33,961 bases of DNA from Acidobacteriota bacterium (lineage in GTDB: Bacteria > Acidobacteriota > Terriglobia > Bryobacterales > Bryobacteraceae). Location: positions 1 through 33,961 of the forward strand of contig JACOTZ010000193.1 in assembly GCA_016178155.1 (NCBI GenBank). The letters run 5' to 3'. Within the stretch, counting starts at the first letter, position 1; each line of letters starts with the position of its first letter. The translations under genes were made by a program, and so were the position numbers. Shown here piece after piece: positions 15,873 to 23,445 of the stretch. Below the pieces are notes generated by a model. It saw nothing but the letters and a program-made list of their open reading frames with translations, did no database searches and had not been told where the DNA came from.

Positions 15873-15888
15873 CCGTGGCACGCCACGG
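15873..15888 (-). promoter_or_regulatory. Inverted repeat just before the ATG of the first VWA gene
   Basis: CCGTGGC and GCCACGG are separated by two bases and end five bases before the ATG at 15867, exactly where a ribosome binding site would lie. In RNA it can form a six-base stem with a four-base loop; in DNA it is a palindromic operator candidate. Confidence 0.45.
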
Positions 15889-15997
15889 AGCCTCGCCCCC
15901 GCCGCAACCCAGGGAAACTACCGGCCACCAACCGGCCGACCGGGCAACCGATACGCTCGTACTTCGTGAGCTTCGCGCCCCTCTACTTTTCAATTGT

Positions 15998-16007
15998 ATC
16001 ACCTCCT
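15998..16007 (-). promoter_or_regulatory. Perfect Shine-Dalgarno AGGAGGTGAT before an in-frame TTG
   Basis: Ten consecutive bases are complementary to the 16S rRNA 3' end, with an in-frame TTG (15993) eight bases after the AGGAGG core. It is the strongest ribosome binding site in the window, yet leads into 42 codons of poor coding character before the VWA signal peptide. Confidence 0.7.
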
Positions 16008-16026
16008 ATCGCCTGAGTTTTTCCAT
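16006..16026 (-). other. Six-codon minigene ahead of the VWA operon
   Basis: ATG GAA AAA CTC AGG CGA TAG (MEKLRR) ends on a stop whose last two bases are the start of the perfect Shine-Dalgarno. It is in frame with the TTG and ATG starts of the VWA gene. It may be a leader peptide or chance. Confidence 0.2.
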
Positions 16027-16028
16027 GC

Positions 16029-16034
16029 TATGAT
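16029..16034 (+). promoter_or_regulatory. Extended -10-like TGCTATGAT for kdsB
   Basis: TATGAT, preceded by TGC as in extended -10 promoters, ends five bases before the kdsB GTG. There is no ribosome binding site, so a leaderless mRNA is suggested. Confidence 0.5.
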
Positions 16035-16039
16035 CGATC

Positions 16040-16882
16040 GTGCCCCCCAGAGTTCTGGGCGTGATTCCCGCCCGGTTCGCTTCGGTCCGATTCCCAGGCA
16101 AGGCGCTCGCTCGCATCGGCGGCAGGACGATGCTCCAGCACGTCTATGAGCGGGCATCCCAGGCACGATATCTTACACGAATCCTGATCGCTACCGATGA
16201 CGAACGCATTCGCGAGGAAGCCGCCGGGTTCGGTGCGCCTGTCCGAATGACCCATGCCGGCCACCCCTCGGGCACCGACCGGGTGGCGGAGGCCGCCTCG
16301 AGCGAGCCCGCCGAAATTGTCGTGAACATCCAGGGCGACGAGCCGCTGATCGATCCCGCCGCCATTGATGCCGCCGTGCTGGCGCTGCTCGAGGACTCGG
16401 AGGCGCCCATGGCCACTTTGCGCAAGGCCATTGAGCATCCGGCCGAGCTCGCCAATCCGAATGTCGTCAAGCTGGTGGCCGATCTGGCGGGCAACGCGCT
16501 CTACTTCTCGCGTTCCGCCATCCCCTACGTGCGCGGCGATCAGCCCCACACCTGGTACAAGCACATCGGGCTCTACGTCTACCGGCGCGACTTCCTGCTC
16601 GCGTACCCGGATTTGCCGGTGGGCCCGCTTGAACGGGCCGAACGCCTCGAACAGTTGCGAGCCTTGGAGAACGGCTACCGGATACGGGCCGTGGAAACCG
16701 AGTACGAGTCCTTCGGCGTAGACACGCCCGAGGACCTGGAGCGTGTCTCGCGGCTGTATGAAGCTTCACTGCATCGGCTGGACGCCTGTTTTGCGCGCGC
16801 TTCCGGCGGCGCCGCTCCCCGCGACCGGGACGCTGGAACCGGCCGCGCGTTTCTCGATACGGGTATGTTGCGCAATGGCTAA
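16040..16882 (+). CDS. kdsB: 3-deoxy-manno-octulosonate cytidylyltransferase KdsB
   Basis: KdsB couples KDO to CTP, giving CMP-KDO for lipid A-core assembly. The signature [16 protein letters not shown] is at residues 8-23, the metal-binding NIQGDEP at about 95-101, and the C-terminal [10 protein letters not shown] closes the fold near residue 237. The product is 280 residues, roughly 30 longer than the usual 245-255. The extra tail ([16 protein letters not shown] onward) is low in complexity and runs across the pyrG start, overlapping it by eight bases. The start is a GTG at 16040; the upstream ATG in frame meets a stop at once. With pyrG supplying CTP and kdsA making KDO-8-phosphate downstream, the cluster serves lipopolysaccharide synthesis. 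Confidence 0.95.
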   Translation: MPPRVLGVIPARFASVRFPGKALARIGGRTMLQHVYERASQARYLTRILIATDDERIREEAAGFGAPVRMTHAGHPSGTDRVAEAASSEPAEIVVNIQGDEPLIDPAAIDAAVLALLEDSEAPMATLRKAIEHPAELANPNVVKLVADLAGNALYFSRSAIPYVRGDQPHTWYKHIGLYVYRRDFLLAYPDLPVGPLERAERLEQLRALENGYRIRAVETEYESFGVDTPEDLERVSRLYEASLHRLDACFARASGGAAPRDRDAGTGRAFLDTGMLRNG

Positions 16883-18527
16883 GTACATCTTCGTCACCGG
16901 CGGCGTTGTTTCTTCGCTCGGGAAGGGTATCGCCGCCGCCTCAATCGGCTGCCTGCTGGAGAGCCGCGGGCTGCGTGTCACACTGCAGAAATTCGATCCC
17001 TACTTGAACGTCGACCCGGGCACCATGAGCCCGTTCCAGCACGGCGAGGTCTTCGTGACCGACGACGGCGCCGAGACCGATCTCGACCTCGGCCATTACG
17101 AGCGCTTCACCCACGCCCAGCTGACCCAGGCGAACAATGTCACCTCGGGGCGCATCTACGAGCAGATCATCGCGCGCGAGCGGCGGGGCGATTACCTCGG
17201 CAAGACCGTCCAGGTGATTCCGCACGTGACCAACGAGATCAAGGCCGCGATCCGCAAGGTCTCGGCCGGCGTCGACGTCGCGATCGTCGAGATCGGCGGC
17301 ACGGTGGGCGATATCGAGTCGCTGCCGTTCATCGAAGCCATCCGCCAGGTCAGGCACGAGGTCGGGCGGGAGAATTCGCTTTTCGTGCACGTCACACTCG
17401 TGCCCTGGATCGCCGCGGCGCAGGAGATGAAAACCAAGCCGACCCAGCACAGCGTCAAGGAGCTGCGGGCGCTCGGTATCCAGCCCGATATCCTGCTCTG
17501 CCGCTCCGAGCGGCCGCTGTCGCAGGACGTCAAGGAGAAAATTGCGCTGTTCTGCGATGTTGACGTGCAGGGCGTCATCACTGCGCGGGATGTCCGCTCC
17601 GTATACGAGGTGCCTCTCGTATTCGCAGACCAGCGGGTGGACGAGATCGTCCTCAGGCTGCTGAACGTGGAGGCGCCCAGCCGCGACCTGACCCGTTGGA
17701 CCGAGATGGTCGAGCGGCTGAAGAACCCCGCCCGCGAGGTCGAGATCGGGCTCGTGGGCAAGTACGTCGAGTACGAGGATTCCTACAAAAGCCTCAAAGA
17801 AGCGCTCCTGCACGGCGGTCTGCCCCACGACAGCCGCGTGAATGTTCACTGGATCGAATCCGACCACCTGCAGTGGCCCGATTGCGGAGTTTTGCTCGAG
17901 CGGTTTGATGGCATTCTGGTGCCCGGTGGCTTTGGCAAGCGCGGCGTCGAGGGCATGATCCACGCCATCCGTTACGCCCGCGAGGCCAAGGTCCCTTACT
18001 TCGGCATCTGCCTCGGTATGCAGACGATGGTAATCGAGTTCGCTCGCAATGTCTGCGGGCTCGCGGACGCGAATTCCTCGGAGTTCGATCCCGCCACGCC
18101 CAATCGCATCATCTACAAGCTGCGCGAGTTGAAGGGCGTGGATGAGTTGGGGGGCACCATGCGGCTGGGCGCCTATCCCTGTCTGCTCGCCGAGGACAGT
18201 TTCGCCCGCGCCGCCTATGGCGTCCAGCAGATCAGCGAACGGCATCGGCACCGATACGAATTCAACCGCGAATACGAGAAGCTCCTGACCTCTCACGGCC
18301 TGCGCATCACCGGCCAGACTCCGGACGGGATCTACGTTGAGATGTGCGAAATTGACGACCATCCCTGGTATCTTGGCTGTCAGTTCCATCCGGAGTTCAA
18401 GTCGAAGCCGCTCGAGCCGCACCCGCTGTTTACGGGGTTCATCGGGGCAGCCCTCCGGTTCCGCCAGGAGCGCTTTGGGCGCCGCCGCATCGAGCAGCGG
18501 GCGGAGATCCCACAGCTTGCGGGCTAG
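16875..18527 (+). CDS. pyrG: CTP synthase PyrG
   Basis: The 550-residue enzyme makes CTP from UTP, ATP and glutamine. The N-terminal amidoligase domain begins [18 protein letters not shown] and has the nucleotide-binding [13 protein letters not shown] and [16 protein letters not shown] segments. The C-terminal class I glutamine amidotransferase domain has GGFGKRG, the nucleophile C379 in FGICLGMQ, and the His/Glu pair at 505 and 507 in FHPEF. All catalytic residues are present. The ATG at 16875 overlaps the kdsB stop by eight bases (ATGGCTAA), so the two are translationally coupled. Longer in-frame starts inside kdsB are rejected because the protein family begins at this ATG. Confidence 0.98.
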   Translation: MAKYIFVTGGVVSSLGKGIAAASIGCLLESRGLRVTLQKFDPYLNVDPGTMSPFQHGEVFVTDDGAETDLDLGHYERFTHAQLTQANNVTSGRIYEQIIARERRGDYLGKTVQVIPHVTNEIKAAIRKVSAGVDVAIVEIGGTVGDIESLPFIEAIRQVRHEVGRENSLFVHVTLVPWIAAAQEMKTKPTQHSVKELRALGIQPDILLCRSERPLSQDVKEKIALFCDVDVQGVITARDVRSVYEVPLVFADQRVDEIVLRLLNVEAPSRDLTRWTEMVERLKNPAREVEIGLVGKYVEYEDSYKSLKEALLHGGLPHDSRVNVHWIESDHLQWPDCGVLLERFDGILVPGGFGKRGVEGMIHAIRYAREAKVPYFGICLGMQTMVIEFARNVCGLADANSSEFDPATPNRIIYKLRELKGVDELGGTMRLGAYPCLLAEDSFARAAYGVQQISERHRHRYEFNREYEKLLTSHGLRITGQTPDGIYVEMCEIDDHPWYLGCQFHPEFKSKPLEPHPLFTGFIGAALRFRQERFGRRRIEQRAEIPQLAG

Positions 18528-18551
18528 TGTGGCGCCCCGCCTTACAATTGA

Positions 18552-18673
18552 CAACCGCTCCCTCAGAAGGTGTGAAAAAATTGATTTCGGGCCTCCTCTC
18601 CACAGGCTAACCGAATGCAAACATTGGAGGCCGGAAATGGTTTTTTCGAGTATTTCACACCTTCTGACGGTTG
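18552..18673. repeat. MITE-like long imperfect inverted repeat
   Basis: Between pyrG and kdsA, a 15-base sequence TCAGAAGGTGTGAAA (18563-18577) recurs inverted and perfect at 18653-18667. The match extends outward (CAACCG at 18552-18557, CGGTTG at 18668-18673, with a five-base insertion on the left). It also extends inward: an A-run on the left matches a T-run on the right, and ATTTCGGGCCTCC at 18584-18596 matches GGAGGCCGGAAAT at 18626-18638 with one mismatch. A loop of about 29 bases separates the arms. The size and terminal repeats fit a non-autonomous transposable element or a REP-like hairpin. No obvious target duplication is seen. Transcribed, it would fold into a long stem. Confidence 0.75.
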
Positions 18674-18820
18674 CGGCTCAGGATGAAGGTTTGCGAGCCT
18701 CGGCTCAGAACCAGCGCTTCCGAGCCGCGCGCGTCAGCAAGCGGCATGCGGGGGAAGCATCCTCGAAGGCCGCGGCCGCACGCAACGCCTCAGGGCGCCT
18801 CTTCGCGAGCCTGGGCGACA

Positions 18821-19618
18821 ATGGGGAATAGCGCGGTCCTTCGTCCTGAGTTCGGGCCCGGACGCCCGCTGGGCCTGATCGCGGGCCCTTGCGTCATCGA
18901 AAGCGAAGAACACGTCCACTTTCTCGCCCGTGCGATCCGCGCCGCGGTGGGCGACTTCGTCTTCAAAGCCTCCTTTGACAAAGCCAATCGCAGCAGTCTG
19001 GGTTCATACCGCGGTCCAGGCCTCAATGAGGGGCTGCGGATCCTGGCCGGTTTGCGCGCCGCGGGCTACACAGTCCTGACAGACATTCACGAGCCCTGGC
19101 AGGCCGAACCGGCCGCGGCCGCTGTCGACATCCTCCAGATCCCCGCCTTTTTGTGCCGCCAGACCGACCTGCTGGTGGCCGCGGGGCGCACCGGAAAGAC
19201 GATCAATCTCAAGAAAGGACAGTTTGTCGCTCCCTCCGACATGCGGCTCGCTGCCGAGAAGGTCGCTTCGACCGGCAACTACAGAATCCTGCTGACAGAG
19301 CGTGGAACGTCGTTCGGCTACAACAACCTGGTCGTGGACATGCGCGCGCTGGTGATCCTGCGGAGCTTCGGCTGGCCGGTGATCTTCGACGCCACCCACA
19401 GCGTGCAGTTGCCGGGGGCGCAGGGTACGGCTTCCGGCGGGAGCCCCGAGTTCATCGAGCCGCTCGCACGCGCCGCGGTTGCCGCCGGCGTAGACGGCGT
19501 CTTTGTCGAGGTGCACGAAGCGCCCGCGCGGGCGCTGTCGGACGGGCCGAACGCGCTCCGGCTGGACCTGCTTGGCGGCTTCTGGCAGAGATTACAGGCG
19601 ATCCATGCCATCGGCTGA
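18821..19618 (+). CDS. kdsA: KDO-8-phosphate synthase KdsA
   Basis: The 265-residue enzyme condenses phosphoenolpyruvate with arabinose-5-phosphate to KDO-8-phosphate. Recognisable blocks are LIAGPCVIESEEH, FKASFDKANRSS, DIHEP, PAFLCRQTD, NLKKGQFVAP, LTERGTSFGYNNLVVDMR, FDATHSVQLPG and VDGVFVEVHE. The cysteine C24 in AGPC marks the metal-dependent class, as in Aquifex; the metal-independent class has Asn at this site. The ATG at 18821 gives the expected N-terminus; earlier in-frame codons would add a low-quality 50-residue leader. The ribosome binding site is weak. About 150 bases separate it from the inverted-repeat element, and the gap to pyrG is 293 bases. Confidence 0.96.
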   Translation: MGNSAVLRPEFGPGRPLGLIAGPCVIESEEHVHFLARAIRAAVGDFVFKASFDKANRSSLGSYRGPGLNEGLRILAGLRAAGYTVLTDIHEPWQAEPAAAAVDILQIPAFLCRQTDLLVAAGRTGKTINLKKGQFVAPSDMRLAAEKVASTGNYRILLTERGTSFGYNNLVVDMRALVILRSFGWPVIFDATHSVQLPGAQGTASGGSPEFIEPLARAAVAAGVDGVFVEVHEAPARALSDGPNALRLDLLGGFWQRLQAIHAIG

Positions 19619-19744
19619 ATGCGTTCCGCCTCGAGGGCGCGCAGCTTGCTCGAGCCACCTCCACAGCTTGCAGGCTGCATTGGGAAGCTGAGCGCCGAAG
19701 CAGGACGGCGGAAGCGGCGTTTTACACCCCGCAGCCCGCTGCCG

Positions 19745-19772
19745 GGAACCTGGGGGCTCAGGGGGTGTCTAA
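19745..19772 (+). promoter_or_regulatory. ECF sigma-E-type promoter (GGAACC-N16-GTCTAA)
   Basis: GGAACC (19745-19750) and GTCTAA (19767-19772) are separated by 16 bases, closely matching the known E. coli sigma-E-class consensus (GGAACTT and TCTAA/TCTGA). Placed about 40 bases before the ECF sigma gene itself, it is a good autoregulation candidate. Transcription would start near 19779. Confidence 0.65.
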
Positions 19773-19788
19773 TCATACAGCTTTCGGT

Positions 19789-19794
19789 TACAAT
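19789..19794 (+). promoter_or_regulatory. -10-like TACAAT before the ECF sigma gene
   Basis: TACAAT ends five bases before an in-frame GTG at 19800 and could be a second, housekeeping promoter giving a leaderless mRNA. It may also be chance, since the ECF-type promoter lies just upstream. Confidence 0.3.
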
Positions 19795-19811
19795 CGCAGG
19801 TGAGGCGATCC

Positions 19812-20504
19812 ATGGCGGACGCGGCCATTTCCGTCTCCTTCGAGACCCCGGGAATAGGGGAATCTCTAGGTGTCTTCGATCACTCCGGGGATATGCTGCT
19901 CCTCGAAGGCTTGCGCCGCGGCGATGATGCCGCGTATGAGGCCTTGATCGCCCGTTTTCAGCAACCTGTCTACAATCTGGTCTATCGCCTGCTCGACAAC
20001 CCCGCCGATTGCTCTGATGTGGTCCAGGAGGTATTCCTGAAGATATTCCGCAACATCGGCTCCTTCCGCGGGCAGAGCAGCCTGAAAACCTGGGTCTACC
20101 GGATCTCCTTCAATGAGGCATCGAACCAGCGCCGTTGGTTCACGCGGCACAGGCGCTGCGAAACCGGGCTGGAAGGCGATGGAGGCGAGGCTCGCGCTCC
20201 CCTGGAATTCGTGTCCGATTCCGGGCCGTCCGCGTTCGACCTGGCCAGTAACCGGGAAGTGCGGGGGTTGGTCGATGCGGCGCTGGAAACGCTCAACCCC
20301 GATTTTCGGGCAGCCGTGGTGCTGCGCGACATTGACGAGTTGTCCTACGACGAAATTGCCGACGTGCTGCACTTATCGCTGGGCACGGTGAAATCACGGA
20401 TCCTGCGCGGGCGTGCCGCGCTGCGTAAGGTCCTGAGTGAACGGCTGAAGCCGGAGCCGGTCCTTCATTTGGTGTCCGAACCGGCTGTGGTGACCAGAGT
20501 ATGA
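19812..20504 (+). CDS. ECF RNA polymerase sigma factor
   Basis: The 230-residue protein has sigma region 2 at about 41-108 (AYEALIARFQQPVYNLVYRLL, then DVVQEVFLKIFRNI and LKTWVYRISFNEASNQRRW). Region 4 is at about 153-207 (LNPDFRAAVVLRDIDELSYDEIADVL and LGTVKSRILRGR). It lacks regions 1 and 3, as expected for the extracytoplasmic-function class. It would direct polymerase to a small regulon when released from the anti-sigma factor encoded next. The ATG at 19812 is preferred because AGGTGA lies eight bases before it; a GTG at 19800, five bases after a TACAAT box, would add four residues. The stop overlaps the anti-sigma start (ATGA). An ECF-type promoter upstream suggests autoregulation. The inducing signal is not evident. 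Confidence 0.94.
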   Translation: MADAAISVSFETPGIGESLGVFDHSGDMLLLEGLRRGDDAAYEALIARFQQPVYNLVYRLLDNPADCSDVVQEVFLKIFRNIGSFRGQSSLKTWVYRISFNEASNQRRWFTRHRRCETGLEGDGGEARAPLEFVSDSGPSAFDLASNREVRGLVDAALETLNPDFRAAVVLRDIDELSYDEIADVLHLSLGTVKSRILRGRAALRKVLSERLKPEPVLHLVSEPAVVTRV

Positions 20505-21220
20505 ATCGCGAGACGATGTCGTGCCGGCGGTTTGAGCGCTCGCTTGCGGCGTACGTCGACGGCGTCCTGCCGCCCGGCGAGAGCCGTGAGGCCGCATCGC
20601 ATCTGGCGGCCTGCCGCGAGTGTAATGAACTCGTGCTCGACAACGCGCGCATGCGCGAGACGCTGCGGTCCGTGCCCCCGCGGCCTGTCCCCGCCGGGCT
20701 CTCGGGCAGGTTGCGCGTGCTGGCCTCGCGCCAGGCGGCCCGCCGGCGGGCGCGCGCCAACTGGCGTTCCTGGTGCACCGGCTGGCTGCAAGGCGTCGAG
20801 CTCTGGTCGGACAACCTCATGCGGCCGCTCGCGTTGCCGACGGCCGGCGGCTTCATCTCTGCCCTGGTTCTGTTCGCCATCCTCGCGCCCACGATAGCTG
20901 TCTCCCCGAACCGCGCGGAGACGCGAGGCGACGTTCCCACTGCGCTCACGACCGAGCCATCCGTTTTGCGAGCCTCTCCGGTGATTTTCGATGCCGAGGA
21001 GATCGCGATCGAGCTGACGGTGGACGAGAACGGCCGCATGATCGATTACACGGTGCCCGAGTCGTACCGCATGCTGCTGATAAAGAAGCCGGGGCTGCGC
21101 CGGGAGATCGAGCGTTCCCTGCTGTTCACCGAATTCACTCCGGCCACCATGTTCGGGCAGCCCAAGGCGGGAAAACTCCGCCTTACGCTGCGCACCAGCA
21201 GTATTGAAGTGAAAGGCTAG
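20501..21220 (+). CDS. Membrane anti-sigma factor, zinc-finger N-terminus and TonB-C-like C-terminus
   Basis: The 239-residue protein begins with a zinc-binding anti-sigma domain: C8, then HLAACREC giving H34, C38 and C41. A basic linker leads to one membrane span (about 112-134, LPTAGGFISALVLFAILAPT). The roughly 105-residue periplasmic part contains IAIELTVDENGRMIDYTV, then IERSLLFTEFTPATMFGQP and KLRLTLRTSS. This resembles the TonB C-terminal domain pattern (V-x-x-x-G-x-V, then F-x-P-A-T-x-x-G-x-P and a final strand). That resemblance is my reading and needs a profile search. The start overlaps the sigma gene by four bases (ATGA), which fixes the partnership. rsmA follows after 14 bases. 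Confidence 0.9.
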   Translation: MNRETMSCRRFERSLAAYVDGVLPPGESREAASHLAACRECNELVLDNARMRETLRSVPPRPVPAGLSGRLRVLASRQAARRRARANWRSWCTGWLQGVELWSDNLMRPLALPTAGGFISALVLFAILAPTIAVSPNRAETRGDVPTALTTEPSVLRASPVIFDAEEIAIELTVDENGRMIDYTVPESYRMLLIKKPGLRREIERSLLFTEFTPATMFGQPKAGKLRLTLRTSSIEVKG

Positions 21221-21234
21221 CCGCCGTCCGCAAG

Positions 21235-21984
21235 ATGCCCGGCCGCCGTCTGGGCCAGCACTTTCTCCGCAGCCAGTCCCTGCTCGAGCGGATCGCCGCC
21301 GCCGCCTGCCCGGAAAGCTGCCAGACCGTGATCGAGATCGGTCCAGGCCGCGGCGCCCTGACTCAACACCTGCTCGCACGCGCGGAACGCGTCTGCGCGA
21401 TCGAGGTCGATACCGTGCTCGTGCACTATCTGCGGCAGAAGTTCCGCGACCACCCGCGCCTGTTTGTCTGCAATGCCGATGTGCTGAAAACCGATCTCGC
21501 GCAATGGGGTCCGGTGACCGTGGCGGGAAACCTGCCTTATTACATCACCAGCCCCATCGTCCAACGCGTGCTCGAGCTGAGAGGCCTGCTGCGCCGCGCC
21601 GTATTCCTGGTGCAGAAAGAGGTCGCCGAGCGGCTGACGGCCGCTCCCGGCAGCCGCGATTACGGCTTCCTCACCGTGCAGACGCAGTTCTTCTGCCACG
21701 CGCGCCTGCTGTTCGCCGTCCCGCCGGGAGCGTTCCAGCCTCCACCAAAGGTCGACTCCGCCGTCGTGGAGCTGGTGCCGCGCGCCGCCGTGCCGGTCGA
21801 AGATGCCGTCGGCTTCCTTCGCTTTGCCGGCGCCGCCTTCCGCCACAAAAGGAAAACTCTGCGCAATAACCTGGCGGGGGCCTTCGACAATACGGCAGTC
21901 GCTGCGCTCCCCGAGTCCGGCCGGCGCGCCGAGCAGCTCTCGGTCGAAGAACTCGCGGCCATCTACCGGCGGCTTCAGCCTTGA
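21235..21984 (+). CDS. rsmA: 16S rRNA dimethyladenosine transferase RsmA (KsgA)
   Basis: The 249-residue protein starts RRLGQHFLRS, the conserved KsgA N-terminus. It has the SAM loop EIGPGRGALTQHLL at about 34-47, the acidic residue of IEVD, and the catalytic NLPYY at 99-103 followed by ITSPIV. It dimethylates A1518 and A1519 of 16S rRNA during 30S maturation. The C-terminal domain has FRHKRKTLRNNL, also typical. The ATG lies 14 bases after the anti-sigma stop, so it may ride on the ECF operon, which would be an unusual coupling of ribosome maturation with an envelope-type stress regulator. gltX follows 42 bases later with its own possible promoter. Confidence 0.96.
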   Translation: MPGRRLGQHFLRSQSLLERIAAAACPESCQTVIEIGPGRGALTQHLLARAERVCAIEVDTVLVHYLRQKFRDHPRLFVCNADVLKTDLAQWGPVTVAGNLPYYITSPIVQRVLELRGLLRRAVFLVQKEVAERLTAAPGSRDYGFLTVQTQFFCHARLLFAVPPGAFQPPPKVDSAVVELVPRAAVPVEDAVGFLRFAGAAFRHKRKTLRNNLAGAFDNTAVAALPESGRRAEQLSVEELAAIYRRLQP

Positions 21985-22011
21985 AGCCGGGTCCCGCCGT
22001 GGAGCGCGCCG

Positions 22012-22017
22012 TATACT
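22012..22017 (+). promoter_or_regulatory. -10-like TATACT before gltX
   Basis: TATACT ends six bases before a TTG (22024) and nine before the gltX ATG (22027). No ribosome binding site is visible between them, so a leaderless or near-leaderless mRNA is possible. Confidence 0.4.
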
Positions 22018-22026
22018 TGAGTTTTG

Positions 22027-23445
22027 ATGCGCCTCCGCTTTGCCCCGTCGCCGACGGGCTATCTTCACATCGGCAGCGCCAGGACCTTCATCTTTAACTG
22101 GCTCTATGCCCGCCGCCACGGCGGCGCCATGATTCTCCGCATCGACGACACCGACATCGAGCGCAATACCGAGGAATCGATGCGGTCGATCTTCGATGGC
22201 CTGGGCTGGCTCGAGCTCGATTGGGACGAACAGTATCGCCAGTCCGAGCGTTTGGAGCTGCATCGCCGCCTCGCGTGGACCATCTTCGAGAAGGGGCTCG
22301 CCTATCGCGATTTCACTCCCGCTCACGCGGGCGAGGAAGCCGTCTCGCGCGAGGGCGGTCCCTGGCTGTTCAATCCCGGAGCCCGCGAGCTTGCGCTCGA
22401 AGAGAGCGCGCGGCGCGCCGCCGCCGGCGAGCCGTTCGTGCTGCGTTTTCATGTGCCGCGCGAGCCGGCCCGCCCGGTCGAGTTCCATGACACGGTCTAT
22501 GGTCCACAGGTGAAGTCCACGGCCGACATTGAGGATTTTGCATTGCTGCGCAGCAATGGCATGCCCACGTACCACATGGCTTCGTGCGCCGATGACATGG
22601 ACCTGCGCATTAGCGACGTCATCCGCGGCCAGGACCACCTCTCCAACACTTTCAAACACATCCTGATCTTCGAAGCCGCGGGGGCGGCTGTTCCCCGCTT
22701 CGCCCACCTTCCGCTGCTCATCGCCCCCGACGGAGCAAAGCTCTCCAAGCGCCGCCATGGTTCCGTGGTCAGTGTCACCACCTATCGCGACGCCGGCTTT
22801 CTGCCGCATGCCTACGTCAATTTCCTCTGTCTTCTCGGCTGGAGCCCAAAGGACAATCGCGAGGTGATGTCACGCCAGGAGCTCATTGACGCCTTCCGGC
22901 TGGAGGGCATCAACCGCAGCAACGCCGTGGTGAACTTCAGGGAGCAGGATCCCATCGACCCCAAGGCGCTGTGGGTCAATTCCGAGCACCTGCGCAACCT
23001 GCCGGTCGCCGAGCTTCTGCCGCGCGTGCGCCGGGTGCTCGAGTGCGACGGCCTGCAGGTCCCGCAGGACGAGGCCGCCTTCGCGCGCACCGTTGACGTC
23101 ATCCGATCGCGATTCACCACGCTCAACGATTTCGTCACCCGGGGCCGCGCCTATTTCTCCGACCGCTTCGAGCTCGCGCCCGAGGCGGCGCAGAAGCTCA
23201 ATCAGCCGGGCGCCCGCGAGCTGCTGCACGAGCTCGGCGCCCGGCTTTCCGTGCTCGATGACTTTGACGAGCAGAGCATCGAGGCCGAGCTGCGTAAGCT
23301 CGCCATCGAGCGCAACGTCAAGGCGGGCGCGATTATCCACGCCGCGCGCGCGGCGCTCAGCGGCCAGCCCGTGGGTCCGAGCGCTTTCGCGGTGTTCACG
23401 GCCGTGGGCCGGCAGCGTGCGCTCGAAAGGCTGCGGAACGCGTAA
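22027..23445 (+). CDS. gltX: Glutamyl-tRNA synthetase
   Basis: The 472-residue class I synthetase charges tRNA-Glu. It has the HIGH-type motif in [15 protein letters not shown] (residues 6-20) and the KMSKS-type loop as [10 protein letters not shown] near 240. The catalytic-domain blocks [25 protein letters not shown] and [10 protein letters not shown] are also present. The zinc-binding cysteine cluster of E. coli GluRS is absent, as in many bacteria. The C-terminal anticodon-binding part is of ordinary length. The ATG at 22027 is chosen; a TTG directly before it would add one residue. The stop overlaps the start of the carbamoyltransferase gene by one base (TAATG), so the two are translationally coupled. 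Confidence 0.97.
   Translation: MRLRFAPSPTGYLHIGSARTFIFNWLYARRHGGAMILRIDDTDIERNTEESMRSIFDGLGWLELDWDEQYRQSERLELHRRLAWTIFEKGLAYRDFTPAHAGEEAVSREGGPWLFNPGARELALEESARRAAAGEPFVLRFHVPREPARPVEFHDTVYGPQVKSTADIEDFALLRSNGMPTYHMASCADDMDLRISDVIRGQDHLSNTFKHILIFEAAGAAVPRFAHLPLLIAPDGAKLSKRRHGSVVSVTTYRDAGFLPHAYVNFLCLLGWSPKDNREVMSRQELIDAFRLEGINRSNAVVNFREQDPIDPKALWVNSEHLRNLPVAELLPRVRRVLECDGLQVPQDEAAFARTVDVIRSRFTTLNDFVTRGRAYFSDRFELAPEAAQKLNQPGARELLHELGARLSVLDDFDEQSIEAELRKLAIERNVKAGAIIHAARAALSGQPVGPSAFAVFTAVGRQRALERLRNA

Noticed and set aside
16743-16874. Longer pyrG start inside kdsB
   Set aside because: CTP synthases begin at [10 protein letters not shown]; the added 44 residues are an out-of-frame reading of kdsB.
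18671-18820. N-terminal extension of KdsA
   Set aside because: The 50 extra residues are Arg/Ala/Ser-rich, begin inside the inverted-repeat element and are absent from the family.
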